Assembly: GCA_020536535.1 (NCBI GenBank) | Contig: JAHLWZ010000032.1 | Span: 2,040 to 24,742, forward strand | Direction: 5' to 3' | DNA length: 22,703 nucleotides | From: Pelomyxa schiedti | Lineage: Eukaryota; Evosea; Pelobiontida; Pelomyxidae | In this document: positions 8,667-19,300 of the stretch, in pieces | How positions within the stretch are numbered: the stretch's first letter is position 1 | Layout: each line of letters starts with the position of its first letter | Position numbers and translations under genes: made by a program | The notes under the pieces: model-generated | Database searches by the model: none | Seen by the model: only the letters and a program-made list of their open reading frames with translations | Told to the model about the DNA's origin: nothing

Positions 8667-9944
8667 ATGGGGAACACACTTGGCAAGGAGCCACCCATTG
8701 GGCGCCTCGTGGGAACCCTAGACCCAGTGTGCCAGTTCCTCGCCATCGCCTGCTGCCCCCCCCTCCCGCGGTCCCGCCGCGCCCGCATCCCCCGGGGAGC
8801 CGCTGCGTGCCAGGCCCCGGCCCCCAGCCCCCCGGCGGCGCTGCTGGCCCGCGTGCCCTCGCTCCTGCGGGAGTTCGGCCGCGGCTGGGTAGTGTGCGAG
8901 TGCCGCCGGACCGCCCTGTCCCTGGGCGTGGAGCTCCAGGACCCACGCAGGCGGGGCACGCGGCGGCGCGACGGCGGCGGCGGCGGCGACTCGCTGCTGC
9001 CGCTCGGGGTTCCCAGCTTGGGCAGGTACCCGTACGAGTACGAGCACGTGCACGTTTGGATGTGTTTATCTGCTACTCTGGGAGTTGTAAATTGTGGGTT
9101 CTTCACAACTCCACAGCCTTGGTCTGTGATTTCACACTGTGGCCCTGTTCCAAATGAACAACATGAACCTACAAAAAAACAAAAACAAAAGCAGGCAAAC
9201 TCAGAGTTGAGGTTTGTGGCCACCTGCGATTTGGAAATTTTTGTGATTGATAACAGTGGCAAGAAGCTTACAAAGGAGCTGGGACGGAAGCTTCACTTGT
9301 TGTGTTTGAACACAAAGTGGATGCTTGTTGTTTCCACACACTTAACGCTGACAGTGATGAGGATTGACTGGCTGGACACCAGCGGCCAAGTCCCTCATGT
9401 CAAAGTCCCATGTAGTAGAAGCTATACAGATGGGCAATTCTTTGGACCCAGGGGAGATGAGGTTTTGCTGTTCAGGGGCACCCCAGGAGGAGAAATGGCG
9501 TCATTCGTGGACTTGGTTAGCACCTTTTCATTGCAGTGCATTGTGGTGACAAGAGAGATTGAGGTTCCTTGTACTGCCTACAGTGCACTGTGGTTAGGGG
9601 ATACACTGTGCACACTGCACAGAACAGGAAAGCAATCGCAGCTGTACAACACTGGCTCAAGGCAATTGCACACCCTGGAGCCTGGAACTGTGCCTTTTGG
9701 GAATTACCATGTGGGTTGTGAACACCAGGGGATGTGTTATGTCTACCACGTGTCTGACCTGTCTAAACCATGCTGCACCATTGACACACAAGAGGCATTG
9801 TTTACGTTCTGTTCTCATGACAGGGGAATTGTGGTCTCAGTCGTGAGAGCCCAGCAGAACAAAGTTGAGCTGCGCGATGCCCTTACGGGAATCATCGTCG
9901 CTGTTTTCACCTCCCCATATTTGTGTTTGGAGTTAGAATGGTAA
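8667..9944 (+). CDS. Uncharacterised 425-residue protein, possibly beta-propeller-like
   Basis: I do not recognise the family. It reads as one open frame from ATG (MGNTLGKEPPIGRLVGTLDP) to TAG at 9942-9944. The N-terminal ~120 residues are Ala/Pro/Arg/Gly-rich and very GC-rich in DNA (about 8755-9005), including a Gly run, with the hydrophobic pieces QFLAIACC and GRGWVVCECRRTALSLGVEL. From ~175 the protein changes to many short alternating hydrophobic segments (RFVATCDLEIFVIDNSGKK, CLNTKWMLVVSTHLTLTVM, TAYSALWLGDTLCTLHRTGK, GIVVSVVRAQQNKVELRDAL), as in WD40-like propellers, without clear WD motifs. No signal peptide or convincing membrane span. A 108-nt segment (9087-9194) starts GTAAAT, ends AAAAGCAG and has no stop, so it could be an optional in-frame intron removing 36 residues. 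No intron is required, unlike the neighbouring genes. Confidence 0.75.
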   Translation: MGNTLGKEPPIGRLVGTLDPVCQFLAIACCPPLPRSRRARIPRGAAACQAPAPSPPAALLARVPSLLREFGRGWVVCECRRTALSLGVELQDPRRRGTRRRDGGGGGDSLLPLGVPSLGRYPYEYEHVHVWMCLSATLGVVNCGFFTTPQPWSVISHCGPVPNEQHEPTKKQKQKQANSELRFVATCDLEIFVIDNSGKKLTKELGRKLHLLCLNTKWMLVVSTHLTLTVMRIDWLDTSGQVPHVKVPCSRSYTDGQFFGPRGDEVLLFRGTPGGEMASFVDLVSTFSLQCIVVTREIEVPCTAYSALWLGDTLCTLHRTGKQSQLYNTGSRQLHTLEPGTVPFGNYHVGCEHQGMCYVYHVSDLSKPCCTIDTQEALFTFCSHDRGIVVSVVRAQQNKVELRDALTGIIVAVFTSPYLCLELEW

Positions 9945-10332
9945 AATCGAAACAAGGAGGCCCTGCACACCCATAAGTTCGGGTACAGGAAAACCTTTCG
10001 CTTTTAGGGAGCGGAAAATGACGGCTAATTTTGCCCTCCCCATCAGTTGGCACTGATAAATCATAACTTGCTGTAACTCGTATGATACTCTCCTTTTGGG
10101 GGAGACACTGATACATCAAGTTGCGGAAAAGCCCAAAATTTCTTCTCTATCAGCGTTTGGGTGCGACACCCTTGGGGGGCTTTCTTGTTGTTTTTTTCCT
10201 CATGCATTGAGGAACCAGAAAAGCCCTTGTTTCTCTCATCTGGGGTGACCATTTTTTGTAGTCTACCAAGTTTTATTTCAAAAACAAAAAGTTTCCTATA
10301 CAAAGAGGGTTGTAAACAACCACCCAGTCTCA
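9945..10332. other. Convergent 3' region
   Basis: 388 bp between two tail-to-tail genes. TTTATT at 10272-10277 reads AATAAA on the minus strand, 56 nt past the stop of the giant fimbrin-like gene, and is a good polyadenylation candidate for it. No AATAAA was found for the plus-strand gene. No other ORF, repeat or RNA gene is visible. Confidence 0.55.
10272..10277 (-). terminator. Polyadenylation signal (AATAAA) of the fimbrin-like gene
   Basis: Exact AATAAA on the minus strand shortly downstream of the stop codon at 10333-10335. Assigned by position only. Confidence 0.5.
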
Positions 10333-13300
10333 CTACCTTCTGAACGTTGTAGCCATGAGGGCGGCTGAGAACATCAGTGTAGAATCGGGTACCTCAGAGG
10401 CTAGGTCCTCTGGTGTGATGTAGATAGTGCAGCCCAGCCGCCGTGCAGCGCACAGCAGTGTCATGGCCTTGGTCATATTACCGGGTGGTGCCGATGTTGT
10501 TGCGGTGATGCCGAATGCCGAAGGTGTTGTGCTTGTTGATGAGGTAGTGGTTGTTGATGAAGAAGCTGTAGTTGTTGTTGTAGTAGTAGTTGGTGTAGCT
10601 GGGATGGTTGTGGATGATGCGGGTGTGGTTGCTGATGATGCTGTTGATGCCGATGGGGGAGGGTGTTGCTGGGAGAAGGTGATTGTGGGAAGTTTGGTGA
10701 AGATTGTGGAGGAGGGTGGGGGTTTTACGGGAACCCTTGGTATTTCGGAACCGGAGGAGGATGAGCTGGTTGTGCTGATGTCAGTTGATGACGAGGAACT
10801 GCTCGAGGAGGACTGGCTGGAGCCGGTGCTTGTTGTCCTCGCCACAACCTGCGGGTGTTGGGTGATAGGATGCGACTGTGACCCGGAGCCTTTCACGCCA
10901 ACGCTGGCACTTTGACTCGCGCTGGCCTGCCACTCCCGGCCAATGCAGCAGCACGCGGGGAACGGCAGTGAAGCCGGCGGGGAGAACGCGGGGAGCAAGT
11001 CCGGGTCAGAGAGTGTACGGTGATCAATGGAATGCATCAGGTGGCACATCAAGGATAGTGTACCCGGGGCATTGAATGAGGAAAGGCTCGATGGCTGACC
11101 AATACTTGACACGCAATGTAACACCCAGCTGAAAACCACTGTTTTGGGGTGAGTGTGATGTGTACTGGTATCGATGGGGAAATACCTTCTTCTGTAATAG
11201 GCATCCCATGCTTAGAGAGTTCCTGCAGCATTTGAAAAAGTACCAACTTTGTTGCCACTCGTACAATAGCTTCTCTGGATTGTTTTGTCACAGAACTGAA
11301 CATGCTCCCTACGACAACGTTACAACTTCTATGTGATAGACGGGATACCTTTTATGTTTGGGACGTCACAATTAAACTGTGGCAGCAGAAAAATAATGTG
11401 GTCCCATCTTGCCGAGTTCAAAACATTTTTAGAGAGACTTGCTTCATAAGATTTCAAAAATTTTGAATCGACAACCCCAGGATGTAATTTATCCATAATC
11501 TAAAAAGAAAAACGGTGAGTGACAGTTTTTGGAGTTAACAGTGTGCTACATGCAACAAAATGACACCATCCGTAAGCTCTATTAAGTGGTTGATTGGATA
11601 GCTAAAACTGTGCACCCAGTTCTTGAGTATTCTAGTCTCGTGAGTGAAACTTCTACCAAGAGAGAAATACCTCTCCTGTGCTGTTTCAGCTAGGAAGTTG
11701 ATTAAAATATTAGTCTCATCGGAAAGAGTAGTTTCCAGGCCATGGCACGCAACAAACAACATCGCCAACGTTATGAGATTTAGAGGAGCAAGGCCCGCAG
11801 CCATGAGATCTGGTGTAAGAATTGTGGTTCCGGTTATCTGCCCCCTATCAAAAAGAAGACAGAATAAACAGAAAAAAGTACCAGGGCTATGCACTGCAGA
11901 ACATTGTTTATACGTTTGGATGAATCCCTGGAATTGATTGCAGCCACTTCCTTGACAAACTGAGTTTTCCGCGTTATTTGACTTAGTAAAATGCTGTACT
12001 TGATGCCGTCAGAGAAGTCTGAGGCAAAATTTCGGGCTGACCTTATTGGGGTAAGAATTATTTCTAAGACTAGCGAGGATACAGTTTGGTTCCTTGTCTT
12101 TTAAGATGATAATTTACCTGCACATATCTATTAATTTGATAGTGTATTAAAAAATAAACATGCCCATCTAAGAAGCAATTGTTCTGCGTTCAAAACTGCC
12201 AAATGAGATAACGTCTCAGTTCGCTCAATCAACACAGCTAGCTGGGGAGTTGAGGACAAGGAAATCTAGAAATTGATCAGTGTGATCTAAAACATAAACA
12301 GCTATGAGAACCTTACTAAGAAGTCCGACTTTAATGATCTCTGCTATCTGTCGGACTGTGATTGGCACATCCCCATTGAACAAACAACTCTTTGAATACT
12401 AAGATGAAAAAACTCTGAGCAGATAAGCTTACCTGTATGGGGTTTATGGAGAATCCCAGATACAAAGCAGTTGTAGTAGCTAGATTATAGTTATCACTAA
12501 CATCCTGGGGTAAAATTAGTGGGACACTTGTTTGATAGAACTAGCCTGCTTGCTTATAGGCTTTTTACAAATAGATTTCTGTTTTTCGGGTCATTCAAAA
12601 ATAGAAAAAAAAAATTCGAACCTCTAATAGGCAAGACGGAAATAAAGAATTCAACAGCTTTAGTACAAGCACCCCATCCGCGAGAGCAGTTGCCACATCT
12701 GCATGCACCATGCAGACAGGAAGATACCTTGTTGATGGTTGATTTGTGAATGGCAAGGAATCTTCTACTTGGTGAGCTCGGGATCATTTTTTAGGAAACA
12801 GTTCACGAGGTCAATATATCTCTCTTCCTCACTTATCAGGCGGGTTGCAAGTTTACTGGCGCTTCTTTCGTGTAAAAATAAGAACTCCGATATGAAGGAG
12901 TTTGAATGCGTCTTTCTTTCTTGGTCCCTAAAGTCTTTTAGAAAAGGGAGATTCAACACTTCGTACCTTTGGATGAATTTCGAGAAGAGTTTCTCATTGT
13001 CAGATAACCTTGCCATTGCTAAGTCACATTGTTTCTTGAGTTGCTTGCTGATTTGTTCTAATTCATTGATTCGATCTTGAGCTTTTTTCAGCTTGGCAGC
13101 ATGAGTTAATGTGGATGTGTTCACTTGTTCAGCATTTTCAATAAGCTTTTCTTGCAGAGCACGGAGGCCCTCCCGTGTGAGGGCATGGGCCTCACGTTCT
13201 GCCTCGAGAATTTCCAACAGACGTTTATGCTCAGTTTCCCATCTGTTGTTTGGTGAAAATGGTATTTTAAAAAAGCACCATTTCTACCTTTGCTCTTGCC

Positions 13301-16300
13301 CTAACCAGAGTGCCAATCTCTCTCGGTGCTGATTGCACTCTTGCAATAACTGGTTGTGAACAAGACTTTGTTTGCGCATTGATTCAACCTGGGAAGATGC
13401 TGCTCGCTCAGCCACACGTGCGTTGTGTAGGTGGCTTGTTAAATTTTCGCATTCAGATATTGTAGAGAGCAATTGCTGTTGAAGCTGTGCAAGCTCCTCC
13501 TTGAGAATTTTTACGAAATGAAGTGCCGTTTGCCGACCTTGTTGTTCATGCTTTAGTAGTTGCTCTAGAGTACTTAGCCTGGCTTGCATATTTTCTGACT
13601 TGGTTGACTGAAGCGCAATTTCAGAGCGTGTATTGGTATTGCCAGTTGGGTGGCAAAGGAGTTTTTCTAAGTCTGCCAGGAAGAGCTCTGTCCCCTCTGG
13701 GGTTCCCCATTTCTTTGATGAAAGATGGCTTGAAGTCGCTGGGAATTGCTGTGCAATAGACGTTGCCCTTCTCTGTAGACATTTATTTTGTGGGAGTAGA
13801 AAAGGAGGTCAATACTTGTATGTCATGCCACTTTTCCATTGGTATTGAAAGATGAGTATTCGGCTTCTTGATCACATCGAGCTCCATAAGGTATGCCTTC
13901 ACGTCATGTGAAAGTTGTTGAATCTATAAGAAGGTAAGTAAAAGCGAGTATTCTTGTGAGACATACAGTTCGGTCTTTCTTGAGAATTTTGTGTTGATGC
14001 CTGCCTAATTCAGTGTGCAGGTTTTGGATTTCCGTCTCGTGTGTGCATTCATTTGATTTATCTGATGGACTCGATTTTGTGACATTTTGTTCACTTTCCA
14101 GAACCATCAATTCGGCCGTGGCACTCCTCAAGTGCTCTTCTAGGAGTCGATTTTGGGCTCTTTGAGATTCCAAATGTTGCTCTAGAATATGAACAGCCTG
14201 CTTTTCACTTTCCAGTTCTCCACGTAAACTGGAAGCCAACTCTAGGGCCTTGTGGAGCTCTTGTTGCTTTTTCTCCAGTTCTTCTTGGAATTCAGTGAGA
14301 TGTTCTACATGCTGGGCAATATGTTCAGTAGACACAGGTTTTTCTTGCAAAAGACGGACGTCAACTTGACTCAATTTTTGTTCACATGTGGCAAGAGATA
14401 AAGTCATTTCAGTGACTTGACTTTGTAATTGTAGTTGCTGACTCTCACTGGAGATCATTGCCTCCCTCATTTTGTGGACCTCTTCATCCTTCTTCATAAG
14501 TTCCATTAAAACAGAGCTCACAGTATTATGGGCCTCTTGCATCTGCTCCTGGAGAAGTTTTTGTAATTGTACCTGTGCTCGTTGTAGAGAAAAAATAGTA
14601 CGCTGATACTGCTTCTCTGATTCTTGCAGCATGCCAAGGGATTTTTCAGTATAATCGAGTTTATGTTGTAAGCCATTGACTAGGGTTTTATGTTGTTGCT
14701 GTGAAGACGCAGCCTGACGTGTAAGATTATCAATGCCAGATTTTAAGGCTGTGAGCTCGGCCTGAGAACGCGAATTGGACATTTGAGCATTCTCATCTAA
14801 TTGTGACAGCTTTAGTTCAAGAGCCTTTGTTATCTGGAATTGCTCTTCCATTGCTAATCGGTGATTCTCTTCAGAAGCTTCTCTCTTTTCCTTGAAATCC
14901 GCCAACAGTTGATCTACTTGTTGAATATGTTGCTGTGAAAGTTCTTTTTTTTCGAGTTCCAGTTGAGAGAGTTTCCCCTGTAGAAGAGCGATTTCTGAAG
15001 ATGAAAGTTCATACTGATTTCTTGTCTCGCTTCTTACAGCCTCAAGCTCAGCTTCCATAGTACGAATTTTTTCTAGGTACTGTGATGCCAAGTTGCAGTT
15101 AAAGGAGACTTCCTGTTCCCGGGTCTGCAATTGCTGTTGTAAATTAGAAATCAGGGATTCATTTGCTTTCGATTGCTCAAGAATATCAGTTTCACGACTC
15201 TTTCCTTGAGTCTGCAACGCCTCCATCTGGTGAAGCTGTTGACGTTGTGCCTCAAGGTATTTTGCCGATGCTTCCTCACTTTCCTTCAGTTTTATTGTCA
15301 AGTTCATAATCTGGGACTCACTGATTTTCTTTTCTTCGTTACAGGTGGCCTGCAGCTCTGCAACAGATTGTTGCATCCGTTGCAATTCAGACTGTGTGGC
15401 CACTTGCTTAAAAGTGAGCTCTGCTTGAAGTGTGTCAATCTTGTGCTGTAGTTCTACCTCATTTTCCTTTTGTTGATGTAATGTAGCCTGAAGTTGAGAG
15501 ACTGTTGTCCCCATAGACTCTGTGATGATGTTGTGGTTCGACTCCTGGGAAGAAATCTTCTCGTGAGCGAGTTGCAACTTTGCTTCGAGATCTCTTGCAT
15601 GCTCTTCTTGCTCAGTTACCTTGGCCTGCAGTGCAGTTGATTGGGACCTATGAACTTCAAGTTGCGCTGTAAGGCTAGTAACTGTTGCTCGCATGTTATC
15701 CAGGTCCACCTCATATGACTTTTGGGCTTGGGCATGGGAACTAATTACAATTTCCTTTGCTTTCAGTAGGTTTTCAATTGTGGCAGATTGTTCACACTGG
15801 GAAGTAAGCTCAGTTTGCAGTCGATTAATATCGCCAGTAAGGTGGAGAACCTGCTGCTCATAAGAGCTAACCACTGTTTTATGGGAGGAAATAGCTTCAA
15901 TTAGTTTCTCACTCAGTTTTTGATTTTCTTTTTGGGAATTTTCTTTCTCGGACTCGAGTTGATTTCTGAGTTGTAATATGCTTTCCATGTACTGTTTACT
16001 TTGTCTCCCTAGGTTGCTGAGTTCTTCCTCTGCTCTGTGCAGGAGTTCCTGCAAGGATGCAGCTGCACCTTCTCGAGCCTTTAAATCATCTTGCAGTTGT
16101 TGTATGGTCGCTTGTGTCTTGTCCACTGTCTCCTTGTACTCCTCCTCTTTTTTGTTATGCTCGGAAATCGACGTTGTAAGTACATCGATTTGCTGGTGCA
16201 GTTGTTGCACTGTACTCTTGTTTTCTTCCAACTCTCCACACAAAGTAGTGACATGCGCTTCAAGTTGTTTAATTGTACTGACATGGGCAGCCTCTTTGGT

Positions 16301-19300
16301 GTCTTGTGTAGCTATGGCATCAAGGGCTATTTTGTGAGTACCCTGAACTGTTTCAAGTGCCTCATTCGCAGTAGATAACTGTCCCTGCAGCGTATCCAAT
16401 TCCCCTGTGTGGTGTGACCTTTCCAGAGTAATTTGCTGTTCAAGCTCTTGGATTTTGTTGCCAAGTGATAAAAGTTGCTTTTCGGTGCCAGCATGTTCGA
16501 CTTCCATTTCACCTTGTAACTGGGAAATGGTTGTCTCGAGTCTCTGTATGTTGAACTTGTATTGCTTTTCGGCTTCACAATGTGCCGCAATAACTTCATT
16601 ATCGTTGTTTAGTTGCTTCTGGAAGAAACTTGCCTCCAGAGACTGTTTATCTGTCGTGCATTGAAGATGAGCGATAACACCTTGCAGAGCTTTGATGGCA
16701 TCTTGAAATCCCATCAGGGATTTGTTACTGGTTTCGATTATCTGAGAGTGGTCATCAAAGCGCAATTGGAGAGCTTGGGAAGATTCGAGGAGACTAGTTT
16801 TTTCACTGTGCAGTGCCAGCACTTCCTTTTCCAAGGTTTCAATGTGACGTATGGATTCCTGATGCGTTTCTAGGAGTTTATTGAGTGTAGTTTCTTTTAA
16901 CTCGAGTGCATCCTTAAGTGAGTTAAGGTTTCCTTTTTGTTGCTCTTCACTCAGTTTCATGTGTTCTAACTCAGAACTGAGCCGTTCTAGAATTTGTTTA
17001 TATTCATTCTCTGCTGCACATTGTCTCACAAGTTCTTCTTCGCAAACGGTCAGTTTATGTTTCAGCGCTTCATGAACGCTAGTGTCTCCATGGGCCTTTG
17101 CGACTGTATCTTGTAGTTGTTTCAAAGTGAGCTGATATTCACCCTCAACAGTCTTTACTTTTTCCTCATAGTGCTCTATTGCGGCGTCATGCAGACGTTT
17201 AGCTGCTACGATTTCTTCTTTTAGGTGAATTTCACTGGAACCCTTCTCCAAAGTCACTGCTGTAAGATCATCTCTTAAGCTGTTGATAGTAGATTGCATT
17301 AGGGAAATTGTCTCTCGATATCGGTTTTCGGCTTGCTGGCACTGGTTCAATAAAACTTTGTGCTGCTTGATTTGTTCCTGAAGACTTGTGGCTTCGATTT
17401 GCCAATGGGCCACTTCAGCTTGAAGTTGCTTTACAGTATTTTCCATATCGGAAATTGAGGTCTTATACTGCCGCTCAAGTTCTTGGTGGGTGGACACTTG
17501 AAGTTGGGAGGTTTCCAGTTGTCTTTGCAGTGAATCCACGTTCCCTTTGCTTGCAACCAACTCGGATTGAAGAGCCTGAACAGAGCTACTCAACTGGTCA
17601 ACTTCTTTTTTGTACTCTAATTGGTCCTTCCTGTGGCACTCTAAGATCTCATCAGTATGGGCCTCCAGGGAGTGTTTAGCATTTTGGCCGGACTCGATTT
17701 CCTCTCTTAGGTTCCTTACCGTTTGGTCGAGACCTGCAATTTGTGATAAGTACTGCTTTTCCGAGCTTACGTAGGATTCAATTGTTTTGGAGTCAGAATC
17801 AAGCTTTTCCTGAAGGAGGTCGGAGATCTTCTTCTGGCCAACTAAATCTTGTTGTAGGTGCTTGATAGTTGTTTCGAGAGTTGCAATAGTGGCTACATAA
17901 GTGCACTCGTTGTCCTTGTGCGTAGCTATTGCCGCTTCACTGTTCTGGAGTTGCTTTTGCAGACCAGAGTTTGTTTCCATTTCCGCGGCCACAGATGTTT
18001 GCAGGGTTTGAAGTTTTTCTTCCAGTCCTGTTACTACACTCAACCATTTACTTTCACTTTCCTGCAGCTTTACAGCAAGTGCATTACTTGCATTCAGCTT
18101 GTCTGTTAAGTCGTCATTGAGAGTTTTTTGTGTCTGTAAATCCGATTGCAGTAGTTCTAGAGTTTTCCCCACCTTTTCCATTTCCTCTTTATTTTGCTGT
18201 TCTTTAGCCCGTTCCAGAACTAAAAAGTTATTGGCGGAATCCAATTGTTCCTGCAATTTGTCGGCATGTTCTCTTTGACTCACTATTGTACGCTCGAGAT
18301 CGGAAATCGATCGTTGCAGCTTGTCAATGTTTTCTTGGTATTTTAGCTCTGAGTCATGGCTCATGGCTATGATTTTTGAATCTTGAGCAATTTGTTCACG
18401 CATACTGGAGAATTTTTCCTCTGTTTCTTTCTTGTGAGCAGTATATTGTTCCTGAAGCTGTTGTGTAATAAGGTTCAAAGCTGCCACTTGCTGTTCTGCG
18501 TTGTCCTTTTGCGTTTGAATAGTCAGCTTTAGTTGAGCAGCATCCTGTTCAAGTTCCTCTATTTTGTGAAGGAGTTGCTTCTCACTTTGTTGGTGCTGCA
18601 AAATCACTGCAGAATCTGATTGCTGCTGTCTTGTAAGAAGATCCAGCTGTTCCTGCAATGCCTTCTTTGCTAGGGTGTGTTCCGAATTCATATCGAAAAT
18701 AGTTTTGTTGAGGTCGGCCAATCTAACACTTGCATCTTGCCCACTTAGGAGAAGGTCATTTTGTAGTTGAGAAATTCGGTGATTGAGGGAGTCCACAGTA
18801 ACTTGAAGTTCAGTGTTTTTGGCTGTCTGCTGGGTAATATTTGTTAGGTTTGCATTAATCTCACTCTGAAGTTGTGAAACTTTCTCCTCGGTCAATTTCT
18901 CTGCCTTTGTATGTTGGTTTTGAAGGTCGGTAATGCAAGACTGAAGGGCTTCTATCTTGGATTGGGCTGCTTCTTCCTGCTGGTGCATAGTGGAAGTAAT
19001 GTTGGAAATACTTTTCTGCAGCTCGCCTGCTTCAGTAATGTAACGCCTTTCTGTTTCCAAATGGGAGGCAATCTCGCTCTCCTTTGCTTCCAACTCTTGC
19101 TTTTGTTCGAGGCATTTCCCTTCAACTGCATTTTGACGAACCTTGAGACCATCCACTTCTACAGTGAGCTCACTCACAATTTTCTTAGCTTGATCCTTTT
19201 CTTCAATAGTTTTCGTTAAGGTTGCAGATGTGCTCTCTAGCTCACTGCTTAGCTGTTTTAATTTTTGTTGCAGCTGCTCCTCTGTTTCTTTGCAGCTAGA

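Noticed and set aside
8624-9262. 212-residue minus-strand ORF
   Set aside because: Antisense of the GC-rich 5' part of the 425-residue gene. GC-rich DNA keeps several frames open.
12765-13217. Coiled-coil gene ending at TAG 12765-12767 as a separate gene
   Set aside because: The stop lies in an intron (AA|GTAGAAG). Splicing to 12727 completes a CH1 domain in frame.
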